From Heracleum sosnowskyi (taxonomy: Eukaryota > Streptophyta > Magnoliopsida > Apiales > Apiaceae): DNA of 64,000 nt. The position numbers and the translations under genes were made by a program. Position 1 is the stretch's first letter. Each line of letters opens with the position of its first letter. The DNA lies in assembly GCA_030848705.1 (NCBI GenBank), contig CM061242.1, forward strand, positions 66,312,564-66,376,563. Reading direction: 5' to 3'. Of this stretch, positions 23,618-36,029 are shown piece by piece. The notes beneath the pieces are model-generated. The model was given only the letters and a program-made list of their open reading frames with translations. It searched no databases and was not told where the DNA came from.

Positions 23618-24453
23618 TGAAGTTTTCTGCAATTCTATAAATCTATAGGGTCAAACTACGAGAAAATATCCACAAAACGACCCGCTTCAATTTAACCCCG
23701 CTATCCTTGTATAGATCCCTTAAGAGGTATACGTAATCGGGCGTCCCCTGGTATCGGTTCCAATTCAGGTCCGGACAGCTCCAAATGAAGTTTACTGCAA
23801 TTCTATAAACCCATAGGGTCAAACTACGAGAAAATATCCACAAATGACCCGCTTCAATTTAACCCCGTTTTCCTTGTATAGATCCCTTAAGAGGTATACG
23901 TAATCGGGCGTCCCCTGGTATCGGCTCCAATTCAGGTCCGGACAGCTCCAAATGAAGTTTACTGCAATTCTATAAACCCATAGGGTCAAACTACGAGAAA
24001 ATATCCATAAAACGACCCGCTTCAATTTATCCCCGTTTTCCTTGTCTAGCTCCCTTCAGAGGTATACGTAATCGGGCGTCCCCTGGTATCTGCTCCAATT
24101 CAGGTCCAGACTGCGCCAAATGAAGTTTTTTGCAATTCTATAAACCTATAGGGTCAAACTACTAGAAAATACCCACAAAACGACCCGCTTCAAATCCCCG
24201 TTTTCCTTGTATAGCTCCCTTAGGAGGTAATCGTAATCAGGAGTCCCCTGGTATCTGCTTTAATTCAGGCCCAGACTGCTCCAAATGAAGTTTTTTGCAA
24301 TTCTATAAACCCATAGGGTCAAACTACGAGAAAATATCCACAAAATGACCCGCTTCAATTTATCCCCGTTTTCCTTGTATAGCCCCCTTAAGAGGTATAC
24401 GTAATCGGGCGTCCCCTGGTATCTGCTCCAATTCAGGCCCGGACTGCTCCAAA

Positions 24454-25796
24454 TGAAGTTTTTTGCAATTCTATAAATCTATAGGGTCAAACTACGAGAA
24501 AATATCCACAAAACGACCCGCTTCGATTTAACCCCGCTTTCCTTGTATAGATCCCTTAAGAGGTATACGTAATCGGGCGTCCCCTGGTATCGGCTCCAAT
24601 TCAGGTCCGGACAGCTCCAAATGAAGTTTACTGCAATTCTATAAACCCATAGGGTCAAACTACGAGAAAATATCCACAAACGACCCGCTTCAATTTAACC
24701 CCGTTTTCCTTGTATAGATCCCTTAAGAGGTATACGTAATCGGGCGTCCCCTGGTATCGGCTCCAATTCAGGTCCGGACAGCTCCAAATGAAGTTTACTG
24801 CAATTCTATAAACCCATAGGGTCAAACTACGAGAAAATATCCACAAAACGAACCGCTTCAATTTATCCCCATTTTCCATGTATAGCTCCCTTAAGAGGTA
24901 TACGTAATCGGGCGTCCCCTGGTATCGACTCCAATTCAGGCCCGTACTGCTCCAAATGAAGTTTTTTGCAATTCTATAAACCTATAGGGTCAAACTACTA
25001 GAAAATACCCACAAAACGACTTGCTTCAATTTATCCCAGTTTTCCTTGTATAGCTCCCTTCAGAGGTATACGTAATCGGGCGTCCCCTGGTATCTGCTCC
25101 AATTTTGGCCCGGACTGCTCCAAATGAAGTTTTTTGCAATTCTATAAACCCATAGGGTCAAACTACGAGAAAATATCCATAAAACGACCCGCTTCAATTT
25201 ATCCCCGTTTTCCTTGTCTAGCTCCCTTCAGAGGTATACGTAATCGGGCGTCCCCTGGTATCTGCTCCAATTCAGGTCCAGACTGCTCCAAATGAAGTTT
25301 TTTACAATTCTATAAACCCATAGGGTCAAACTACGAGAAAATATCCACAAAATGACCCGCTTCAATTTATCCCCGTTTTCCTTGTATAGCTCCCTTCTGA
25401 GGTATACATAATCGGGTGTCCCCTGGTATCTGCTCAAATTCAGGTCCAGACAACTCCAAATGAAGTTTTTTGCAATTCTATAAACCTATAGGGTCAAACT
25501 ACTAGAAAATACCCACAAAACGACCCGCTTCAATTTTTCCCCGTTTTCCTTGTATAGCTCCCTTAGGAGGTAATCGTAATCGGGAGTCCCCTGGTATCTG
25601 CTCCAATTCAGGCCCAGACTGCTCCAAATGAAGTTTTTTGCAATTCTATAAATCTATAGGGTCAAACTATGAGAAAATATCCACAAAATGACCCGCTTCA
25701 ATTTATCCCCGTTTTCCTTGTATAGCCCCCTTAAGAGGTATACGTAATCGGGCGTCCCCTGGTATCTGCTCCAATTCAGGCCCGGACTGCTCCAAA
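24454..25796. repeat. 8-mer cassette (1343 bp)
   Basis: The standard order A1-B-G-F-H-C-D-E is nearly identical to 22275-23617. G reads CCCCATTTTCCATG, a single-base difference. D has TTTTTCCCCG, shared by the D copies at 19.4 to 33.3 kb. Confidence 0.88.
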
Positions 25797-28647
25797 TGAA
25801 GTTTTTTGCTATTCTATAAATCTATAGGGTCAAACTACGAGAAAATATCCACAAAACGACCCGCTTCAATTTAACCCCGCTTTCCTTGTATAGATCCCTT
25901 AAGAGGTATACGTAATCGGGCGTCCCCTGGTATCGGTTCCAATTCAGGTCCGGACAGCTCCAAATGAAGTTTACTGCAATTCTATAAACCCATAGGGTCA
26001 AACTACGAGAAAATATCCACAAACGACCCGCTTCAATTTAACCCCATTTTCCTTGTATAGATCCCTTAAGAGGTATACGTAATCAGGCGTCCCCTGGTAT
26101 CGGCTCCAATTCAGGTCCGGACAGCTCCAAATGAAGTTTACTGCAATTCTATAAACCCATAGGGTCAAACTACGAGAAAATATCCATAAAACGACCCGCT
26201 TCAATTTATCCCCGTTTTCCTTGTCTAGCTCCCTTCAGAGGTATACGTAATCGGGCGTCCCCTGGTATCTGCTCCAATTCAGGTCCAGACTGCGCCAAAT
26301 GAAGTTTTTTGCAATTCAATAAACCTATAGGGTCAAACTACTAGAAAATACCCACAAAACGACTCGCTTCAATTTATCCCCGTTTTCCTTGTATAGCTCC
26401 CTTCAGAGGTATACGTAATCGGGCGTCCCCTGGTATCTGCTCCAATTTTGGCCCGGACTGCTCCAAATGAAGTTTTTTGCAATTCTATAAACCCATAGGG
26501 TCAAACTACGAGAAAATATCCATAAAACGACCCGCTTCATTTTCTCCCCGTTTTCCTTGTCTAGCTCCCTTCAAAGGTATACGTAATCGGGCGTCCCCTG
26601 GTATCTGCTCCAATTCAGGTCCAGACTGCTCCAAATGAAGTTTTTTACAATTCTATAAACGCATAGGGTCAAACTACGAGAAAATATCCACAAAATGACC
26701 CGCTTCAATTTATCCCCGTTTTCCTTGTATAGCTCCCTTCTGAGGTATACATAATCGGGTGTCCCCTAGTATCTGCTCAAATTCAGGTCCAGACAGCTCC
26801 AAATGAAGTTTTTTGCAATTCTATAAACCTATAGGGTCAAACTACTGGAAAATACCCACAAAACGACCCACTTCAATTTATCCCCGTTTTCCTTGTATAG
26901 CTCCCTTAGGAGGTAATCGTAATCGGGAGTCCCCTGGCATCTGCTCCAATTCAAGCCCAGACTGCTCCAAATGAAGTTTTTTGCAATTTTATAAACCCAT
27001 AGGGTCAAACTACGAGAAAATATCCACAAAATGACCCGCTTCAATTTATCCCCGTTTTCCTTGTATAGCCCGCTTAAGAGGTATACGTAATCGGGCGTCC
27101 CCTGGTATCTGCTCCAATTCAGGCCCGGACTGCTCCAAATGAAGTTTTTTGCAATTCTATAAATCTAAAGGGTCAAACTACGAGAAAATATCCACAAAAC
27201 GACCCGCTTCAATTTAACCCCGCTTTCCTTGTATAGATCCCTTAAGAGGTATACGTAATCGGGCGTCCCCTGGTATCGGTTCCAATTCAGGTCCGGACAG
27301 CTCCAAATGAAGTTTACTGCAATTCTATAAACCCATAGGGTCAAACTACGAGAAAATATCCACAAATGACCCGCTTCAATTTAACCCCGTTTTCCTTGTA
27401 TAGATCCCTTAAGAGGTATACGTAATCGGGCGTCCCCTGGTATCGGCTCCAATTCAGGTCCGGACAGCTCCAAATGAAGTTTACTGCAATTCTATAAACC
27501 CATAGGGTCAAACTACGAGAAAATATCCATAAAACGACCCGCTTCAATTTATCCCCGTTTTCCTTGTCTAGCTCCCTTCAGAGGTATACGTAATCGGGCG
27601 TCCCCTGGTATCTGCTCCAATTCAGGTCCAGACTGCGCCAAATGAAGTTTTTTGCAATTCTATAAACCTATAGGGTCAAACTACTAGAAAATACCCACAA
27701 AACGACCTGCTTCAAATCCTCGTTTTCCATGTATAGCTCCCTTAAGAGGTATACGTAATCGGGCGTCCCCTGGTATCGACTCCAATTCAGGCCCGTACTG
27801 CTCCAAATGAAGTTTTTTGCAATTCTATAAACCTATAGGGTCAAACTACTAGAAAATACCCACAAAACGACTTGCTTCAATTTATCCCAGTTTTCCTTGT
27901 ATAGCTCCCTTCAGAGGTATACGTAATCGGGCGTCCCCTGGTATCTGCTCCAATTTTGGCCCGGACTGCTCCAAATGAAGTTTTTTGCAATTCTATAAAC
28001 CCATAGGGTCAAACTACGAGAAAATATCCATAAAACGACCCGCTTCAATTTATCCCCGTTTTCCTTGTCTAGCTCCCTTCAGAGGTATACGTAATCGGGC
28101 GTCCCCTGGTATCTGCTCCAATTCAGGTCCAGACTGCTCCAAATGAAGTTTTTTACAATTCTATAAACCCATAGGGTCAAACTACGAGAAAATATCCACA
28201 AAATGACCCGCTTCAATTTATCCCCGTTTTCCTTGTATAGCTCCCTTCTGAGGTATACATAATCGGGTGTCCCCTGGTATCTGCTCAAATTCAGGTCCAG
28301 ACAACTCCAAATGAAGTTTTTTGCAATTCTATAAACCTATAGGGTCAAACTACTAGAAAATACCCACAAAACGACCCGCTTCAATTTTTCCCCGTTTTCC
28401 TTGTATAGCTCCCTTAGGAGGTAATCGTAATCGGGAGTCCCCTGGTATCTGCTCCAATTCAGGCCCAGACTGCTCCAAATGAAGTTTTTTGCAATTCTAT
28501 AAATCTATAGGGTCAAACTATGAGAAAATATCCACAAAATGACCCGCTTCAATTTATCCCCGTTTTCCTTGTATAGCCCCCTTAAGAGGTATACGTAATC
28601 GGGCGTCCCCTGGTATCTGCTCCAATTCAGGCCCGGACTGCTCCAAA
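25797..28647. repeat. 17-mer HOR (2851 bp)
   Basis: Two A2-led cassettes make this unit: A-B-H-F-H-C-D-E (25797-27139, 1343 bp) and A-B-H-D2/G-F-H-C-D-E (27140-28647, 1508 bp). The ninth-from-last junction is a chimera near 27712-27730. It starts as the 3 bp-deleted D2 (TTCAAATCC) and continues as G (TTTTCCATG). The following sequence repeats this unit at an offset of 2851 bp until about 30.56 kb. Confidence 0.88.
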
Positions 28648-30826
28648 TGAAGTTTTTTGCTATTCTATAAATCTATAGGGTCAAACTACGAGAAAATATC
28701 CACAAAACGACCCGCTTCAATTTAACCCCGCTTTCCTTGTATAGATCCCTTAAGAGGTATACGTAATCGGGCGTCCCCTGGTATCGGTTCCAATTCAGGT
28801 CCGGACAGCTCCAAATGAAGTTTACTGCAATTCTATAAACCCATAGGGTCAAACTACGAGAAAATATCCACAAACGACCCGCTTCAATTTAACCCCATTT
28901 TCCTTGTATAGATCCCTTAAGAGGTATACGTAATCGGGCGTCCCCTGGTATCGGCTCCAATTCAGGTCCGGACAGCTCCAAATGAAGTTTACTGCAATTC
29001 TATAAACCCATAGGGTCAAACTACGAGAAAATATCCATAAAACGACCCGCTTCAATTTATCCCCGTTTTCCTTGTCTAGCTCCCTTCAGAGGTATACGTA
29101 ATCGGGCGTCCCCTGGTATCTGCTCCAATTCAGGTCCAGACTGCGCCAAATGAAGTTTTTTGCAATTCTATAAACCTATAGGGTCAAACTACTAGAAAAT
29201 ACCCACAAAACGACTCGCTTCAATTTATCCCCGTTTTCCTTGTATAGCTCCCTTCAGAGGTATACGTAATCGGGCGTCCCCTGGTATCTGCTCCAATTTT
29301 GGCCCGGACTGCTCCAAATGAAGTTTTTTGCAATTCTATAAACCCATAGGGTCAAACTACGAGAAAATATCCATAAAACGACCCGCTTCATTTTCTCCCC
29401 GTTTTCCTTGTCTAGCTCCCTTCAAAGGTATACGTAATCGGGCGTCCCCTGGTATCTGCTCCAATTCAGGTCCAGACTGCTCCAAATGAAGTTTTTTACA
29501 ATTCTATAAACGCATAGGGTCAAACTACGAGAAAATATCCACAAAATGACCCGCTTCAATTTATCCCCGTTTTCCTTGTATAGCTCCCTTCTGAGGTATA
29601 CATAATCGGGTGTCCCCTAGTATCTGCTCAAATTCAGGTCCAGACAGCTCCAAATGAAGTTTTTTGCAATTCTATAAACCTATAGGGTCAAACTACTGGA
29701 AAATACCCACAAAACGACCCACTTCAATTTATCCCCGTTTTCCTTGTATAGCTCCCTTAGGAGGTAATCGTAATCGGGAGTCCCCTCGCATCTGCTCCAA
29801 TTCAAGCCCAGACTGCTCCAAATGAAGTTTTTTGCAATTTTATAAACCCATAGGGTCAAACTACGAGAAAATATCCACAAAATGACCCGCTTCAATTTAT
29901 CCCCGTTTTCCTTGTATAGCCCGCTTAAGAGGTATACGTAATCGGGCGTCCCCTGGTATCTGCTCCAATTCAGGCCCGGACTGCTCCAAATGAAGTTTTT
30001 TGCAATTCTATAAATCTAAAGGGTCAAACTACGAGAAAATATCCACAAAACGACCCGCTTCAATTTAACCCCGCTTTCCTTGTATAGATCCCTTAAGAGG
30101 TATACGTAATCGGGCGTCCCCTGGTATCGGTTCCAATTCAGGTCCGGACAGCTCCAAATGAAGTTTACTGCAATTCTATAAACCCATAGGGTCAAACTAC
30201 GAGAAAATATCCACAAATGACCCGCTTCAATTTAACCCCGTTTACCTTGTATAGATCCCTTAAGAGGTATACGTAATCGGGCGTCCCCTGGTATCGGCTC
30301 CAATTCAGGTCCGGACAGCTCCAAATGAAGTTTACTGCAATTCTATAAACCCATAGGGTCAAACTACGAGAAAATATCCATAAAACGACCCGCTTCAATT
30401 TATCCCCGTTTTCCTTGTCTAGCTCCCTTCAGAGGTATACGTAATCGGGCGTCCCCTGGTATCTGCTCCAATTCAGGTCCAGACTGCGCCAAATGAAGTT
30501 TTTTGCAATTCTATAAACCTATAGGGTCAAACTACTAGAAAATACCCACAAAACGACCCGCTTCAAATCCCCGTTTTCCTTGTATAGCTCCCTTAGGAGG
30601 TAATCGTAATCAGGAGTCCCCTGGTATCTGCTTTAATTCAGGCCCAGACTGCTCCAAATGAAGTTTTTTGCAATTCTATAAACCCATAGGGTCAAACTAC
30701 GAGAAAATATCCACAAAATGACCCGCTTCAATTTATCCCCGTTTTCCTTGTATAGCCCCCTTAAGAGGTATACGTAATCGGGCGTCCCCTGGTATCTGCT
30801 CCAATTCAGGCCCGGACTGCTCCAAA
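28648..30826. repeat. Second 17-mer copy diverging into an 8+5 unit (2179 bp)
   Basis: The 8-mer A2-B-H-F-H-C-D-E (28648-29990) repeats 25797-27139. The next cassette (29991-30826) starts as the 17-mer does but keeps an ordinary D2 and E, making a plain 5-mer. Markers shared with the first copy include ACGCATAGG in C, CTACTGGAAAATACC in D and AATCTAAAGG in A at 27140 and 29991. A private change is TCGCATCTGC in D. Confidence 0.86.
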
Positions 30827-33511
30827 TGAAGTTTTTTGCAATTCTATAAATCTATAGGGTCAAACTACGAGAAAATATCCACAAAACGACCCGCTTCGAT
30901 TTAACCCCGCTTTCCTTGTATAGATCCCTTAAGAGGTATACGTAATCGGGCGTCCCCTGGTATCGGCTCCAATTCAGGTCCGGACAGCTCCAAATGAAGT
31001 TTACTGCAATTCTATAAACCCATAGGGTCAAACTACGAGAAAATATCCACAAACGACCCGCTTCAATTTAACCCCGTTTTCCTTGTATAGATCCCTTAAG
31101 AGGTATACGTAATCGGGCGTCCCCTGGTATCGGCTCCAATTCAGGTCCGGACAGCTCCAAATGAAGTTTACTGCAATTCTATAAACCCATAGGGTCAAAC
31201 TACGAGAAAATATCCACAAAACGAACCGCTTCAATTTATCCCCGTTTTCCATGTATAGCTCCCTTAAGAGGTATACGTAATCGGGCGTCCCCTGGTATCG
31301 ACTCCAATTCAGGCCCGTACTGCTCCAAATGAAGTTTTTTGCAATTCTATAAACCTATAGGGTCAAACTACTAGAAAATACCCACAAAACGACTTGCTTC
31401 AATTTATCCCAGTTTTCCTTGTATAGCTCCCTTCAGAGGTATACGTAATCGGGCGTCCCCTGGTATCTGCTCCAATTTTGGCCCGGACTGCTCCAAATGA
31501 AGTTTTTTGCAATTCTATAAACCCATAGGGTCAAACTACGAGAAAATATCCATAAAACGACCCGCTTCAATTTATCCCCGTTTTCCTTGTCTAGCTCCCT
31601 TCAGAGTTATACGTAATCGGGCGTCCCCTGGTATCTGCTCCAATTCAGGTCCAGACTGCTCCAAATGAAGTTTTTTACAATTCTATAAACCCATAGGGTC
31701 AAACTACGAGAAAATATCCACAAAATGACCCGCTTCAATTTATCCCCGTTTTCCTTGTATAGCTCCCTTCTGAGGTATACATAATCGGGTGTCCCCTGGT
31801 ATCTGCTCAAATTCAGGTCCAGACAACTCCAAATGAAGTTTTTTGCAATTCTATAAACCTATAGGGTCAAACTACTAGAAAATACCCACAAAACGACCCG
31901 CTTCAATTTTTCCCCGTTTTCCTTGTATAGCTCCCTTAGGAGGTAATCGTAATCGGGAGTCCCCTGGTATCTGCTTTAATTCAGGCCCAGACTGCTCCAA
32001 ATGAAGTTTTTTGCAATTCTATAAACCCATAGGGTCCAACTACGAGAAAATATCCACAAAATGACCCGCTTCAATTTATCCCCGTTTTCCTTGTATAGCC
32101 CCCTTAAGAGGTATACGTAATCGGGCGTCCCCTGGTATCTGCTCCAATTCAGGCCCGGACTGCTCCAAATGAAGTTTTTTGCAATTCTATAAATCTATAG
32201 GGTCAAACTACGAGAAAATATCCACAAAACGACCCGCTTCGATTTAACCCCGCTTTCCTTGTATAGATCCCTTAAGAGGTATACGTAATCGGGCGTCCCC
32301 TGGTATCGGCTCCAATTCAGGTCCGGACAGCTCCAAATGAAGTTTACTGCAATTCTATAAACCCATAGGGTCAACTACGAGAAAATATCCACAAACCACC
32401 CGCTTCAATTTAACCCCGTTTTCCTTGTATAGATCCCTTAAGAGGTATACGTAATCGGGCGTCCCCTGGTATCGGCTCCAATTCAGGTCCGGACAGCTCC
32501 AAATGAAGTTTACTGCAATTCTATAAACCCATAGGGTCAAACTACGAGAAAATATCCACAAAACGAACCGCTTCAATTTATCCCCGTTTTCCATGTATAG
32601 CTCCCTTAAGAGGTATACGTAATCGGGCGTCCCCTGGTATCGACTCCAATTCAGGCCCGTACTGCTCCAAATGAAGTTTTTTGCAATTCTATAAACCTAT
32701 AGGGTCAAACTACTAGAAAATACCCACAAAACGACTTGCTTCAATTTATCCCAGTTTTCCTTGTATAGCTCCCTTCAGAGGTATACGTAATCGGGCGTCC
32801 CCTGGTATCTGCTCCAATTTTGGCCCGGACTGCTCCAAATGAAGTTTTTTGCAATTCTATAAACCCATAGGGTCAAACTACGAGAAAATATCCATAAAAC
32901 GACCCGCTTCAATTTATCCCCGTTTTCCTTGTCTAGCTCCCTTCAGAGGTATACGTAATCGGGCGTCCCCTGGTATCTGCTCCAATTCAGGTCCAGACTG
33001 CTCCAAATGAAGTTTTTTACAATTCTATAAACCCATAGGGTCAAACTACGAGAAAATATCCACAAAATGACCCGCTTCAATTTATCCCCGTTTTCCTTGT
33101 ATAGCTCCCTTCTGAGGTATACATAATCGGGTGTCCCCTGGTATCTGCTCAAATTCAGGTCCAGACAACTCCAAATGAAGTTTTTTGCAATTCTATAAAC
33201 CTATAGGGTCAAACTACTAGAAAATACCCACAAAACGACCCGCTTCAATTTTTCCCCGTTTTCCTTGTATAGCTCCCTTAGGAGGTAATCGTAATCGGGA
33301 GTCCCCTGGTATCTGCTCCAATTCAGGCCCAGACTGCTCCAAATGAAGTTTTTTGCAATTCTATAAATCTATAGGGTCAAACTATGAGAAAATATCCACA
33401 AAATGACCCGCTTCAATTTATCCCCGTTTTCCTTGTATAGCCCCCTTAAGAGGTATACGTAATCGGGCGTCCCCTGGTATCTGCTCCAATTCAGGCCCGG
33501 ACTGCTCCAAA
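30827..33511. repeat. Two tandem 8-mer cassettes (1343 + 1342 bp)
   Basis: Both read A1-B-G-F-H-C-D-E (30827-32169 and 32170-33511). The first D ends CTGCTTTAATTC, a D2 feature. The B at 32338-32503 is 166 bp, with GGTCAACTACG and CAAACCACCC. This is the first appearance of a B variant that becomes common from 37.9 kb. Confidence 0.86.
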
Positions 33512-36029
33512 TGAAGTTTTTTGCTATTCTATAAATCTATAGGGTCAAACTACGAGAAAATATCCACAAAACGACCCGCTTCAATTTAACCCCACTTTCC
33601 TTGTATAGATCCCTTAAGAGGTATACGTAATCGGGCGTCCCCTGGTATCGGTTCCAATTCAGGTCCGGACAGCTCCAAATGAAGTTTACTGCAATTCTAT
33701 AAACCCATAGGGTCAAACTACGAGAAAATATCCACAAACGACCCGCTTCAATTTAACCCCATTTTCCTTGTATAGATCCCTTAAGAGGTATACGTAATCG
33801 GGCGTCCCCTGGTATCGGCTCCAATTCAGGTCCGGACAGCTCCAAATGAAGTTTACTGCAATTCTATAAACCCATAGGGTCAAACTACGAGAAAATATCC
33901 ATAAAACGACCCGCTTCAATTTATCCCCGTTTTCCTTGTCTAGCTCCCTTCAGAGGTATACGTAATCGGGCGTCCCCTGGTATCTGCTCCAATTCAGGTC
34001 CAGACTGCGCCAAATGAAGTTTTTTGCAATTCTATAAACCTATAGGGTCAAACTACTAGAAAATACCCACAAAACGACTCGCTTCAATTTATCCCCGTTT
34101 TCCTTGTATAGCTCCCTTCAGAGGTATACGTAATCGGGCGTCCCCTGGTATCTGCTCCAATTTTGGCCCGGACTGCTCCAAATGAAGTTTTTTGCAATTC
34201 TATAAACCCATAGGGTCAAACTACGAGAAAATATCCATAAAACGACCCGCTTCATTTTCTCTCCGTTTTCCTTGTCTAGCTCCCTTCAAAGGTATACGTA
34301 ATCGGGCGTCCCCTGGTATCTGCTCCAATTCAGGTCCAGACTGCTCCAAATGAAGTTTTTTACAATTCTATAAACGCATAGGGTCAAACTACGAGAAAAT
34401 ATCCACAAAATGACCCGCTTCAATTTATCCCCGTTTTCCTTGTATAGCTCCCTTCTGAGGTATACATAATCGGGTGTCCCCTAGTATCTGCTCAAATTCA
34501 GGTCCAGACAGCTCCAAATGAAGTTTTTTGCAATTCTATAAACCTATAGGGTCAAACTACTGGAAAATACCCACAAAACGACCCACTTCAATTTATCCCC
34601 GTTTTCCTTGTATAGCTCCCTTAGGAGGTAATCGTAATCGGGAGTCCCCTGGTATCTGCTCCAATTCAAGCCCAGACTGCTCCAAATGAAGTTTTTTGCA
34701 ATTTTATAAACCCATAGGGTCAAACTACGAGAAAATATCCACAAAATGACCCGCTTCAATTTATCCCCGTTTTCCTTGTATAGCCCGCTTAAGAGGTATA
34801 CGTAATCGGGCGTCCCCTGGTATCTGCTCCAATTCAGGCCCGGACTGCTCCAAATGAAGTTTTTTGCAATTCTATAAATCTATAGGGTCAAACTACGAGA
34901 AAATATCCACAAAACGACCCGCTTCAATTTAACCCCGCTTTCCTTGTATAGATCCCTTAAGAGGTATACGTAATCGGGCGTCCCCTGGTATCGGCTCCAA
35001 TTCAGGTCCCGACAGCTCCAAATGAAGTTTACTGCAATTCTATAAACCCATAGGGTCAAACTACGAGAAAATATCCACAAACGACCCGCTTCAATTTAAC
35101 CCCGTTTTCCTTGTATAGATCCCTTAAGAGGTATACATAATCGGGCGTCCCCTGGTATCGGCTCCAATTCAGGTCCGGACAGCTCCAAATGAAGTTTACT
35201 GCAATTCTATAAACCCATGGGGTCAAACTACGAGAAAATATCCACAAAACGACCCGCTTCAATTTATCCCCGTTTTCCATGTATAGCTCCCTTAAGAGGT
35301 ATACGTAATCGGGCGTCCCCTGGTATCTGCTCCAATTCAGGCCCGTACTGCTCCAAATGAAGTTTTTTGTAATTCTATAAACCTATAGGGTCAAACTACT
35401 ATAAAATACCCACAAAACGACTCGCTTCAATTTATCCCCGTTTTCCTTGTATAGCTCCCTTCAGAGGTATACGTAATCGGGCGTCCCCTAGTATCTGCTC
35501 CAATTTTGGCCCGGACTGCTCCAAATGAAGTTTTTTGCAATTCTATAAACCCATAGGGTCAAACTACGAGAAAATATCCATAAAACGACCCGCTTCATTT
35601 TCTCCCCGTTTTCCTTGTCTAGCTCCCTTCAGAGGTATACATAATCGGGTGTCCCCTGGTATCTGCTCAAATTCAGGTCCAGACAGCTCCAAATGAAGTT
35701 TTTTGCAATTCTATAAACCTATAGGGTCAAACTACTAGAAAATACCCACAAAACCACCCGCTTCAATTTATCCCCGTTTTCCTTGTATAGCTCCCTTAGG
35801 AGGTAATCGTAATCGGGAGTCCCCTGGTATCTGCTCTAATTCAGGCCCAGACTACTCCAAATGAAGTTTTTTGCAATTCTATAAACCCATAGGGTCAAAC
35901 TACGAGAAAATATCCACAAAATGACCCGCTTCAATTTATCCCCGTTTTCCTTGTATAGCCCCCTTAAGAGATATACGTAATCGGGCGTCCCCTGGTATCT
36001 GCTCCAATTCAGGCCCGGACTGCTCCAAA
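33512..36029. repeat. 8-mer plus 7-mer block (1343 + 1175 bp)
   Basis: Monomers 33512-34854 read A2-B-H-F-H-C-D-E and match 28648-29990 closely. Monomers 34855-36029 read A-B-G-F-H/C-D-E. The H/C chimera has TTCATTTTCTCC and TGTCTAG followed by TACATAATCGGGTG, so one monomer has been lost by fusion. Confidence 0.84.

Larger units (their letters stand above)
22275..24453. repeat. 13-mer HOR of the central domain (2179 bp)
   Basis: The 8-mer A1-B-G-F-H-C-D-E (22275-23617, 1343 bp) is followed by the 5-mer A2-B-H-D2-E (23618-24453, 836 bp). The same A1/A2 and D/D2 distinctions mark the two halves of the 2180 bp HOR at 1-2180. Positions 5 and 11 are H here and are not H there. Private changes include CGCTATCC in A2 and ACAAATGACCC in B. 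Confidence 0.9.
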
